Assembly: GCF_031877795.1 (NCBI RefSeq)
Contig: NC_133940.1
Span: 8,619,985-8,683,984 of the forward strand
Source: Strix aluco
Taxonomy: Eukaryota; Chordata; Aves; Strigiformes; Strigidae
Length of the DNA: 64,000 bases
Direction: 5' to 3'
Shown one piece after another: positions 13,770 to 24,500 of this stretch. Under the pieces are notes generated by a model, which saw only the letters and a list, made by a program, of their open reading frames with translations, had not been told where the DNA came from and did no database searches. Both the position numbers and the translations under genes were made by a program. Positions within the stretch are counted from its first letter, which is position 1. Every line of letters starts with the position of its first letter.

Positions 13770-13934
13770 GTTCCAATCCATCAAAATCTTAAAGAGCTCC
13801 TTGCCATCCGGACGGAGCTTCAGAAGAAGGTTGAAGATTTGCAGCGGGAAGCTGCTACACGATCTATTTCTTCCTCCTCTGATAGAGGTTCGTCTCCTTC
13901 CCATTCAGCCACACCAGTGCACACCTCTGTGTGA
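13770..13934 (+). CDS. MTMR1: MTMR1 terminal coding exon (coiled coil and PDZ ligand)
   Basis: This terminal exon encodes 54 residues and a TGA at 13932-13934. It follows a strong acceptor (TTTCTTTCTTGTCCTGGCAG) and joins the preceding exon in phase 0. The first half (residues about 5-30, [18 protein letters not shown] then [10 protein letters not shown]) is a heptad-rich helix, the coiled coil through which myotubularins dimerise. The second half is a Ser-rich tail ([15 protein letters not shown]) ending in HTSV, a class I PDZ-binding C-terminus. Human MTMR1 ends the same way (SVHTSV, from memory). The first codon is GTT (Val) where I recall Met in human. Together with the exon at 1046 this fixes the 3' end of the MTMR1 reading frame. 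Confidence 0.96.
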   Translation, partial: VPIHQNLKELLAIRTELQKKVEDLQREAATRSISSSSDRGSSPSHSATPVHTSV

Positions 13935-15025
13935 TGTGTAACAAAAGCCACGTGAAAAAATTTGTGTCAGGTAATACAGAGAGGGAGGATGAAATGCTTT
14001 TCCCGTCACAAAAGGATTGTGAGTGACTTGTAATTGCTATGATCTACTTGCCTTATTCTGTGTCTGATATTATCATGACGAGGCCAAAAAGAGCTTCAAT
14101 AGATGTGATGTATTTTCTTGTTGGCAGTTCAAACATGTGTTTTGACATTCTAGCTAAATCACCAATTGTGAAATTAAACTTTGTTTTGAGCAACTAACAA
14201 TTTAACCATCCTGAAAAGGAATCCATCTGCCAAGCAGACAGAAAAATGCCTCTCCCACTGCCTAGGGTACCATGCCTGGTTGAGAGAATCAGATGAAATG
14301 CCACACGATGCTTACACAGAACACAGAACGTTTTTCTGAATGGGAGCTCCTCATTTCACTCAGTAATATATATATTTTTTTTGGCTAGAGCAGTTTATTT
14401 TTTTTAGGTGATTAATGCACTTGGAAATAGATTTTAAAATAGATGTTTTCCAGTGTAGTCAGTTTTACATTTCGGCTAAATATGCCATTAAAAGTGGATG
14501 AAGTTAAGCTGGATTTATTAAGTACACCACACTGACTTGTATGATGTAATATATTTGGTAAAGCATGTATTTTAGGTTTTTTAATGCCTTTTGTACAAGT
14601 TGAAATGAAGTCTTTTGACTGTTTAGCTTATTGTTCAGTTCCAGCCTCCTGAGCGAGGGGTAAATTTATTCATGTCAAGGTCTTGTACAAAGTAAAAGTT
14701 TGTTTTCTAGGAAATGCTAATATTTGGGGTTGCAGTGACACCCAGCTGTGTAAATTGTATAGTCTGTATAGCTCCACATTTTGTTAAGCGTGTTTTGTTT
14801 TAAAGTGTACACACAAAATGCAAAGCTGTGTGCGTTTATACACATGTGTATGTGATGTTAAACATATGCATACTCCCGTGGTTTTAAGCTGTAAGTTCAG
14901 AAAATGGATTCTGCCTGTCCAAACCCTTTTGAAGACCTTAACTTGTAATGACTTTGTTTGACAGAGTTTTTAAATAATATGATCTTAATTGGTTTTCTTG
15001 AAATAAAGCCTCTTGGCTTTTTGTT
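13935..15025 (+). other. MTMR1: MTMR1 3'UTR
   Basis: About 1.1 kb of AT-rich sequence runs from the stop codon to just past the AATAAA at 15002-15007. Features are U-rich runs (about 14370-14405), several ATTTA-like AU-rich motifs and GTGTGTTT/TTGTTTTG segments. I infer the end from the poly(A) signal and do not observe it. Confidence 0.7.
15002..15007 (+). terminator. MTMR1: MTMR1 polyadenylation signal AATAAA
   Basis: A canonical AATAAA lies 1.07 kb after the stop codon, followed within 30 nt by a U/GU-rich stretch (TTGGCTTTTTGTTTTTTAA) typical of a cleavage and polyadenylation downstream element. It is the best candidate for the main 3' end. Shorter isoforms through an ATTAAA near 14172 are possible. 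Confidence 0.7.
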
Positions 15026-15027
15026 TT

Positions 15028-18000
15028 TTAAATTGCTGCTAGAATTTTTTTCTGTAAAGCGAATAATTTAACTGTGTTTTCATACAAAATATACATTCCC
15101 AACTTTCTTTCATCTCCTCCCCAAAATATTCGGATCAGAGAGATTTGATTACCATAAAATGCAACCTTTTAGAAAATTACTCAGTAGCCTTCTTGGAAGG
15201 CCCAGGAATGGTGCACACTGAAAATTTTCCCTGGATTGTTTTCCTTGCTGTGTTTCATGAGAATCTGGTTCTCCTTAGGGCGCTTAAATACTGCAGCTCT
15301 GCTTTTTGACTCATGCTTGTATTGCTCTGAGTTCTGCTCGTGGGAATTAAGCCCCGTTCTTAAGAGCCAATTGATTCTATATGCCGATTGTGGCTTTTAC
15401 TGTCTGTGAGTATTGTTTATTACTGCACATTTATTCTTAATATCTGATGGCGCTTTTCTGTTTCTCTGCATTCATATAGATCTACAGCATACAGTTAATG
15501 AGTAAGGTGAGCTGCTGAGCACTTTGCAACTTCAACTGGAAAGGCTAATGTGCTGTATCCAGTCTTACAAGTTTACTGTGCAGCGCAGGGTATTTCAACA
15601 TGTCCTTTTTATTATCGTGAATGCTTTTTATCATAGATACCTACAAGAGCAAAGTTTAGGAAGGCTTGCAGTGTTGCATCTCTTAATCAACCTCAGGCTT
15701 TTTATAAATAGATGAAAGATGTTTTCTTGTAAAAATGGTTCTGCTGAACAGTATGCCAGCAGTGAATTTTACATTGCCAAAATATGTTGAGCTGGTATTG
15801 AATTAAACTCTTCCATATTTCGGATTTCCTTGACATTTTAACTGTATACTAAAGTAAAGCACATTATCTCTAAAATGCAGTGCTAAAGAAAATCTTTTGA
15901 AGTTTTTCTCTTTATTGGTGCTAATAATCACAACATTTCCTCTATAATTATTGTAAAAGTGACGACTGGATTAGCTTGGGTATTCTGAGATTTTTAAAGC
16001 TTAGATTCCTAGAGCTAAAATCTGAGAATTCGGTTTTGCATAGAAGAATACCAGTTATTTCAGCTGACTGGCTGTTTATCCACGAGTTTCAGCACAGCTC
16101 AGTGAGTCCTCTCTGATCTGCGGGGAAAGCACTGGGGGAGGGGTCCTGCTGTTCTGTGTGTAAGCACAATGGATGGTTTTGTATGTACTTAGCATGGACA
16201 TTTTCAGAGGTATTATATAGCTCATATATGCTAGTTAAAGTGTAGTTCTGTATTGAAGAGGTGACTGTCTTTGTACTCAGTCTGCTTCTTGATAATCAGA
16301 TTTTTTCCTATTGCTTTAACAAATAATAGTCATTATTTTTTATTTTTCAATAAGGCAGTACTGAACTGGCTGAGGAAAGAGCAGAACCCCGTTCCCTGTC
16401 TGATGCACCTTGGACAGAACTATTAACTTCTGATTCAAAAGCTGTATCTTCTTTTGCTTTGGTTTTTGGTCTTGAGTCTGCTGAGTATAAAGGGAATGTG
16501 TAGAGACAGCAAGCAGTTAAGTTTGACCTACAGGATTTTCCTATTATCAATGATGTGTGAGAGGGGGAACAACCTGAATCTGGTGTCCCAGAATGGGATG
16601 AAGCCTTGGTAGCCAACTGAAACATTTTATGCTTATAAAGTCAGTTAAGTGAATCATCAGCATTAGACACTTTCCCATTTTAGTCCTGTTTCAGAGCTGA
16701 ATTACACATTTCCTCCTTTGTAGATAAAAGTAATTTTTTGCTGTTTCATTAAAATGGAAGAAGGCTTTTAAAGCTGGTAAACATTCCTATCTGCCTGGTT
16801 TTATTCCCTGCATGGGCAGCCTTCCTCTCAAGGAGTTACAGCTTTAAACAAGGAGTGTTTAATTTTTCTTATTTTCTGAGAAAAGCTGTACTAATTCATA
16901 TGCTGTATGTAGTAACAGCAAGAGTGGCTGGTTCTTGAAAAGCTGGAAATAAGGAATCAAGAGCTCCCATTCATGGGCATTGAGCCCCACAGCAGAGGAC
17001 AAACGAAAATGGGCAGTTTAGAGCATTCCCCAGGTGAAGCATTTATGTTAAAAAGCAAAAAGGAATGTCCATTTGCTGAGAGATCACATCTGCTGAACTA
17101 CGTGGGTATCATATTAGAGATCTTTTGACTGCCAGATTTTGTGCAGTTGCGAAGAAAGAGTTTTATTTCTACAAGAAATACGAGTCGGAAGTAGCTAGTT
17201 TGAAATACAAACCACCTTTTTTGACTGTGAGACTAAGCACTGCATCATTATACAAAGATCGAAAGCTTAGTTTGCGCTGCATGGGAGATTCATCTACTGG
17301 ATATGAAAATCCAAAGAAAACTGCAGGAAACGTAGGGCAGGGAAAAGGACTGAAAAGCAGCATGGTGAGTGCAGCCAGGGACACAGGGCACTACCTAGAC
17401 TGTAGTCTCTGGGTGACCTGAGGAGAGCATATGTGTGTGTGTGTGTGCAAATATTTAATTTTTACCCTTAAATTGAAACTTTCATAACGATACTTGTTTT
17501 CTCACAAAGTCTAGTTTGTTTTGGTTTTTAAATAAAGTCTTTAGTTATAGAAGAGGTGATGTACAATAAGGATATGACCCACCATTTGCAGCTTATTTCC
17601 CACATAAAAAAACCCACAAAAGATCAAGTCTGAAATGTCTTACTAGTCAACTTGGTTTATTTGGTGTTTTCCAATGGCAGTCAAATTCTGGTTTTTACCC
17701 TCATGATCCTTACATGCAAATTAGCAAAATGAATCTTATTTTCTTACAGAGTAACGTTCATCTTTCATTTGGTAGAGATCACTTCTGCATCAGCAAACAA
17801 TATGCCTTGCTTTTAAGTGAGGACTTCACTCAAAAGAAAGGCTTCTCTAATTTCACAATACTGTTGTTTCTGAACTTCATTTATTCCTGAACCTCCTTTG
17901 TTGCAGAAGCAGATTTTTAAAGCCTTAGCCTGTCGACTCATCTTTTTCAGAATTCGAAATGGTATTTGAAATGGACTAATTCCACTTTTATCACAACAAA

Positions 18001-20835
18001 TGAGTAGTTAAGAATGACAATATAGCACTTGTAAGGGTTCTTTAGTGGGGTTGCATGAAAATGACTGAGTTTATAGTGCCAAAAAAATCTGAAACTCATG
18101 TCAGAGTATTCTCAACTGAAGAATCTAAAACGAAGAAAGTACTACAGTATTGCCAAATCTCAGCTGAAGAAACTACTCCAGTATTGCCAAAGGAAAATGC
18201 AGGTAATTGATAGAATAAGCAACAGGAAGAGAGCTAGTTAAATTCTTTCTGTTCTCTATATTCTCTGTAATTGAGAAACCTTTTCTGAATAATTTTATTA
18301 AAAATAGCTTTAGTTAAGCTGAAGTGAGGTGTGGTAAGAAAAAGCTCACAACACAGGTAGTACATAAACTCTCAGGACAGCTGTATATATAGTTTTTGGA
18401 CTCATGAAAAAAAAAAAATCCCAGTTTTCCAGTGTTTTATGGCCTTTTTTTATAAAGGATGAGAAAGTTCCTATCATGTATATAGAACCTAAGTGCAGGG
18501 TTTTTAAAAATTCCATATCCAGATTTAAAGAGAATAGATACTAATTAAATGAAAGTAGTTCGAGAGGTCAGTGCTGGGTCAGTTGTTTCAGAACTTGGAT
18601 CACTACTGGGAAAGTACACAGGAATCCTCTCCGTTGCTATAATGCCTAAAATATAGATGATGTATAAAGTCCCTGCTTCTCAGAGACTGCTCTGACAGTT
18701 CAGATGGAGAAGGAGGCAGACTGCAGTAAAAAGCAATTTGAGCCTTTTCTGACATTTAGCACATGAAGACTTTGACTTTTGTCCAGTTTTGAAGACCAAG
18801 TTTAACTTCTTTATTGCAGTATTTGTCAATATTTTCCTATTTGAAATCCTAGAGAAAGAGATCCTGAATTCTGTTACTGTGAATTTTTGAAAAAGTGCTC
18901 CCTTTCAGTGTGCATTTGTGGTTTTCCACATACATAGAGATTACACTAAGGCGTAAGTATTCACCAAAGTCACAGAAAAGGCCTTGGGGAAAGGAGCAAC
19001 TTCTGAGTTCCAGAAACTGGGTGGGTTTTTTTCAGTGAAACAGCTTTGCTTTTTTTTTTTTTTTTTAACTGCAGTTTTTGTGAATTAGACATGTGTTTCT
19101 CCTGCGCTCTAGTGTAAGAGTTTCCCAAAGGAGGGGTAGGTGCTATATTCTTTAAGCAATGCTGGACGCTCCATTGCACTGTCCACTAGACAAACAGGGA
19201 GGGCACAGTTGTAGAAATGCAATAAAACTGATGATGTGCATCTACAGAAAACACAGTCATCTGCAAAAGGAGAAATGGAATTACGGTCGCTTGATCTAAG
19301 CTAGGAAAACGGCTCCTAGGGATCATCACTGCCACGTTGTAACACTTCATCTACAGTAACTTTCTAAAAAAAAAATTTTTCATGCTACAGCTTTCAAATG
19401 TGTTCGGTTAAGAAAGAAAAACAGGCGCTGGTGCTTGGGAAGGGGGATGATACACAAACTCAGCTGCGTGGCTTCACTGGCATCTGAGCTCCTGCACGTG
19501 ATGATGCAGATCCTGCGGACCGTGCTTCCTCCGTGAAAACCCTTCTCTGGGAGTAAGCAAACACAGAGTGATCCCATCTCTAGTTCCTCTGCTGCCGCTC
19601 TCTGAGCAGCCACTAATTAAATATTTCTGTTTTCTAATCCAAACACATTCATAAAACAAAGCAGCAGTAGTTTGCAGCAGTATTGTTGTAGCCTAAGTGT
19701 TCTGAATACGTGTGAGGCACCATATATCCCTAGAACTCCTCTCCCTCATAAAACACTGTAGCTGTTCTGCTAGAGCTAGTGTAAGGCTTTAAAAATGCAA
19801 GTGTTAAAAAGAGCGTAAAGAATTGTGCAGCTATTGCAAAATACTTAACCATGTTACTAGACAATTTCCTTTCAAATGGAGCTGTTAGGCAGCAATGCTC
19901 CGAGGCTGATTCACCTCCTTCCGTAAGTCGTGTCTACCTGAAAGCTGTGAATTTGTACATCAGACTGAAAGGCTTTTTTTTTTTTTTTTTTTACACACAT
20001 TCACAAAATATGGGATTTGCAAAACAGTACAAAATGCACACATTTCAGGTTTATATATAAATAGTGAGTACCTCTTGCACCACGTAAAGTGAGTTTTCCT
20101 TCGCTTGACAGCATGCTTTTTAAGCAATCATGGATTTGGATAAATGCATCGGAAAGTGGCAGTATCCACATTTTAGCAGCGATAAAAAAGGGTTAGGGAG
20201 GGATCAGAAAGAAACACAAATTCTTGCAAGATAGTGAAGGTCAGGTCTTGATACCGGTTTCACGTTGAAGAGGGCCGTGTGAGCACCCGTGTGGGATGGG
20301 GGCGCTGCCGTGGTGGCAGCCCTGTGTCCTGCCGAGCACCGCTCACAGCCACGTGCTTCCCAGAAAGCTGCAGGAACCCCACGCAGGACGGTGGTGGAGG
20401 ACTTGTCCTCTCGGGAGATTCTGCCTTTTTTAAAGGTTAGTCGGTGACACAAAGGATGAAGCTTTAGGTCCTTTTTCTGCCTCGGGTGCCAGGGAGTGCT
20501 CTCAATACTTGCTGATAAAAGGAGAAGGTGGGGGACTGCATCTTGCTAAACTTGACTCCTCTGTGGTAGCGAGTGTTAAGGTCTTAACAGATACCTACTT
20601 CGGTTGTTTTCTTTTGGGTTAAATCTGTAATTTGTCCTAGTGTGAATGCTGAACCTGTCCTTGAAAGCATCCAAACACAATTTTCACTTCAGTGACAACA
20701 CAGGTATCTCATGTCACACAAACTATCGCTTGCCACCTGCAGCTCCATTCTGATCTCTAGCATAGCCAAGCGCTCAGAGGGTATTGGCTAGAAGTAGACA
20801 CTGCACACACTGCCATTACTTGTATTTATGACTTG
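15028..20835. other. Tail-to-tail intergenic interval (MTMR1 / CD99L2)
   Basis: An AT-rich stretch with no recognisable exon lies between the convergent 3' ends of MTMR1 (+) and CD99L2 (-). It contains a TG microsatellite (17431-17447), poly-T at about 19050-19065 and 19975-19991, and a small direct repeat (CAGTATTGCCAAA at about 18146 and 18180). Minus-strand AATAAA hexamers at 18810-18815, 17880-17885 and 17656-17661 could end a longer CD99L2 3'UTR, so part of this interval may be transcribed. All ORFs here are short and unrecognised. Confidence 0.6.
17431..17447. repeat. (TG)n microsatellite
   Basis: A short TG dinucleotide run in the intergenic interval. No function is implied. Confidence 0.8.
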
Positions 20836-20853
20836 GCATGAAAATCAGGTCCT

Positions 20854-20859
20854 TTTATT
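20854..20859 (-). terminator. CD99L2: Candidate CD99L2 polyadenylation signal
   Basis: This is the first canonical AATAAA on the minus strand downstream of the CD99L2 stop codon (TTTATT on +), giving a 3'UTR of about 0.64 kb. Human CD99L2 has a longer 3'UTR (family knowledge), so the signals at 18810, 17880 or 17656 may be used as well or instead. The sequence alone cannot decide. Confidence 0.4.
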
Positions 20860-21472
20860 TGGTTAGAAGCCCAGCGCTGTGTGGTGGTGAAGCACCCTCA
20901 ACTCCTGCCTTCGGAGCAGGGACTCACCCGCCCCAGCCTGAGGCCACCCGAGGACCTACCCATAGGCACTTCAGTGGTAGGCGCAGCTACGCTAAGGACT
21001 GCAATCTCCCCTCAGGAGATGAGCAGTTTTCATCACCACCCTTGGGTGCCCACAGCTGATGGCAGAAGTTGGCTGGAGGTGCTTTACAAAGGGCTTTGAA
21101 TGGTTCGCTTTGGATTGCTATGTACAGGCACTTCACTGTCCTCACACCTGTAACCTCCTCTGCTCCTTGAAAAGGATCTTGTCCCTAATTGAAAATTGAC
21201 CACGACTGAAGCACCTTCTGCTGGTTTGCATACAAGTGGACATCAAACCTACAATATTACTTGAATGTAAACATACACCTCTTTGCAAAAAAAAAAAAAA
21301 AAAAAACAACATAGCACCACTCTAACCCTAAAGCCTAGAGCAATAAGAAGCCAGTTCAAGCCTAAGTACACATTAAATAGCTTTGGAGTCAAATTAAATA
21401 AAAAGCAAAATTACAAGCATGTAAGATCTCCATTTGGTGCTGACTGATTCTTTTCTAGCCCCGGGTCATGCT
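20860..21472 (-). other. CD99L2: CD99L2 3'UTR (minimum extent)
   Basis: Sequence following the TAA of the last CD99L2 exon on the minus strand up to the first AATAAA. It includes a homopolymer at 21288-21306, read as a U run in the transcript. No ORF of note. Confidence 0.5.
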
Positions 21473-21537
21473 TTATATCTTCGCGCTGTCTTGTTTTGGT
21501 GGTTCTGCTGACTGTGTTTCCAGTACTGAATATTTAA
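21473..21537 (-). CDS. CD99L2: CD99L2 coding exon 11 (C-terminus)
   Basis: The acceptor is excellent: a pure pyrimidine tract read from the minus strand (TTTCTTTCTTCCTAG) precedes TTAAATATTC. In phase 1 the exon gives VKYSVLETQSAEPPKQDSAKI (residues 238-258) and TAA. Human CD99L2 ends VKYSTLHTQSAEPP... as I recall, so the match is clear although the human Pro run is replaced by KQDSAKI. It is the end of the cytoplasmic tail. Confidence 0.95.
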
Positions 21538-24500
21538 CTAGGAAGAAAGAAAAAAAAAATCATGAATACAATAGCACACGATGGAACCAGAGTGCAAGCA
21601 ACGGCTGCCTGGTACTGGTTGGTTGTATGTGACATTGGAAGAGCCTTTGCAGCAGCCTCGATTATCTGTCACTGAAAGAAGGATCAGGCTTTTCTTGTAT
21701 AAGACACTCTTGATGGCTGAGAACATGAAAGCTAAATATTAACTGGCATCGTTTGCAGCATGAGCTCCTTGGTCTCACCATGGCTTTCCTTTGTGTGCAA
21801 TGAAGGGGGAGAAGCACTGTGGTGGGTGTTTCACAAAAAGCTGAAGCACCACCTAAGTGGTGTCTTCATCAAAGAGACACGGCAGCTCAGTACAGCACGA
21901 GGGACTGACTGACTTTCTTAAAGTCCTTCAGAAAAGCTGCTTTTGTGGCTGGATGCGGACAGGGTAAGGAATGCAAGGTTCTCACCTTGGGGTTCCTCGC
22001 TTACAACAGCTTCCATGTTTTCTCCTTTCACATATTCCGCGTTAAGTCCCTCTGAGAAGTAACAATAAAGAGAGTAAAGTGGGAGGGTAGAAAGTAAAAA
22101 TGATTTGCTTTGATGCCTTAAAAACTCTGGTAATGGGCCCATCTGCTGTAAAAGCTAACATGCCTTTTTGCAACCTCCTCTGCATTAACAGCAGTACAAA
22201 AACATCAGTAAACCATAAACAGTGCGGAGAAAGCCTTGCTGGATTTTCAAGTGACCATGGAGGCTTGCCTTGAAGGCACAGCTTCTAGCAGCAGCCCTTT
22301 TTTCTGAGTCTCTCGCTTCATCTTTCTCCCGCAAAGGCTAATCGCTGTGCTGAGGGGCTCGGCTAGAAGTGCAGGGACTAGGTAACGCCTTGCGGAGGGG
22401 ACGGCTGTGCAGCGGGGCTGCCTCCACGCCTCGGTGGATGGTGCAGTTCCCGTTAAAAGCTAAGTTACGCAGAGCTGCAAGAAGCAGTTTAGAGCAGGGC
22501 TGTGGTGATGAAGCAGGATCCCAGTCGGATGTCAAATTCCAAATAAGTCCCTTAAATGCAAAGTAGTTTCCAATGTTTGCATCGAGTGCAGGCCGGAGGA
22601 AGGGGCACGGCTGGGTGCTGCCGGGCAGGTGGGTGGCTGCAGGGTGGCAGCAAGGGGGTGCACAAGGGGCTGGGGGGGCTCCGCTCGCCCTGCGTCAGGT
22701 CAGAGCTGAAGAAGATTGAGTTAAGACTGCCTGGGGTGCGCCACTGACCTCAGCCATGCTCTACAGCTTCTCTAAAGGACCTCTTTGGAGAGAGGCAGAG
22801 ATGGGAGTGCTGTGCTAACCGCTGTGTCCCGTTAGGGAGGGACCAGGGGTGGGGTGGGGGCCGTGCTGGTTGGCAAAGGCAGGCTGAGACAATCCAGCCA
22901 TGCAACACACCTCTTTTTAGGCATCTAAACTTTATGTGCATCTAAAGGCAGCACCAAGCGCGACAGGGACCTGCTGTGCCTCACCACCGGGTTTTCATGG
23001 GGCTCATTCATACCTCACAGCGAAAAAGGGAGACAGGGAACAGTGCTGGGGCCAAGGCAACACAGCACGATGGGAGCCCTCGTACAGCAGTGGGGCAGCC
23101 GCTGCCTCCAAGGCATGGCAGAGAAGAAAAGTTTCTGCAACTGGCTAAAAAACACCCCTTACACCCCATGCCAGCACAGACACTGCAGTCTGCGGCCGGC
23201 CAAGCCGTGGAGGCAGGAGAGGAGCTGGTGGAGCAGCACTGACAGCTCTGTCCTGCCCGGGCACAGCGAGTGGCCCAGGGCAAGGGGACCGGAAAGGCTG
23301 AGCCATAGCCCAGGGCTAGTGAGTGGGAGACGTGCTGTAAGAAACTGGGATAAAGAATCTTTTCTTGTACACATCCGTTAGAGGAATCGGCAAATGCTCA
23401 CCAGAAGAGGCTCAAAAAGAAGAAATGGAGCCACAGCCTCGCCACCACAGACGGATGGCTGGGCGAGAGAAAAAGCTGAGCCTGTTCCTCTGTGCCTCAA
23501 CGAGTGGTCATTACACACCACTGCTGCCTCCCCCAAGACATGTGTTTTGCTGGGATAACACCAAATGCAATTTATGTTTTTCAATAAAAAGCCACTTTTG
23601 CAGTGGCTGACGGCTCTTAGATTTCTGTCATGCATTGCAATGCATCTAAGGCCTGACATTAGCCCAGCATGCCATGTCTGATGGCTTAAATTAATCCTCC
23701 TTTATAATTAACTTTAATTTCCTGCCGCCTTTCTGCAGCTTTGTGTCTCTCAGCTTCCCCCTCATCAAAGCCCTTACTCTTTTTTTTTTAATTATTTATT
23801 CTTGCCAAAATATCATTTAAGTGGGGGGAATATACAAGGGTGTTTCATTCCATCACATTCATTTGACTTTTCCTGCTGATCTAATTTACCAAAATGCTCC
23901 TGTTTGTTTCAGGCACAACTGGGAAAATAGCACGATTCCAGCAGAAATTTCCAATCCCAAACACCCTTCCCCCCAGCATAAAGGAGACTCGCAGGAGATT
24001 TCATTTGATTAATTTAAAAAGAACTTTTTCCAGCTGTTTGCCACCACCCCAGGAGGTGTGCAGGAGCCCACCATGGCCAGGCCAGTGCTGTGGGGAGACA
24101 CTGCCAGGACCGCTCCTGCAGCACTTACACCCAGCAACTTTATGGGGCAACTCCTGCAAAAGGCTCTTTCTGGGAATAGATTCTTTGCTGCTTAATTTGC
24201 ACTTAATTGCAGTGATTGCTGCACACCTGTGGGAGGGTGGGGTGGGCTGGGCTGGGCTATACTACCCAGGGCTGCCACAGTTGCAAAGGTTTGCTGTGCT
24301 TCCCTTGCTGCTGCCTGGTGAGTTTTTACCTCTTGCTGAGATTCTGGGTGTTTTTTGGTTTATTTTGGGGGTGGGGTGGTTTTTTCCACATTTACCCTGT
24401 CTGGTGTTAGTGGTTTTGTCTGTGGCTGTGGCCGTCTGCGGGTGCGTGCGAGGGGCTGTGTGCAGCTGCTGCGGTGGCACCGGGTCCTGGGGGTGCTGGG

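Noticed and set aside
17790..17845. Alternative last CD99L2 exon beginning GAG|TGAAGTCC (minus strand)
   Set aside because: The acceptor is moderate but the peptide matches poorly (VKSSLKSK), and a better exon lies nearer to exon 10.
20640..20705. Alternative last CD99L2 exon beginning G|TGAAAATTG (minus strand)
   Set aside because: The pyrimidine tract is poor and the peptide is unlike CD99L2 after the first two residues. The exon at 21473-21537 has a far better acceptor and a matching peptide.
21060..21140. Alternative last CD99L2 exon beginning ACAG|TGAAGTGCC (minus strand)
   Set aside because: The region before the AG is purine-rich, so it is a weak acceptor; a chance VK...QSEP likeness is explained away by the true exon at 21473-21537.
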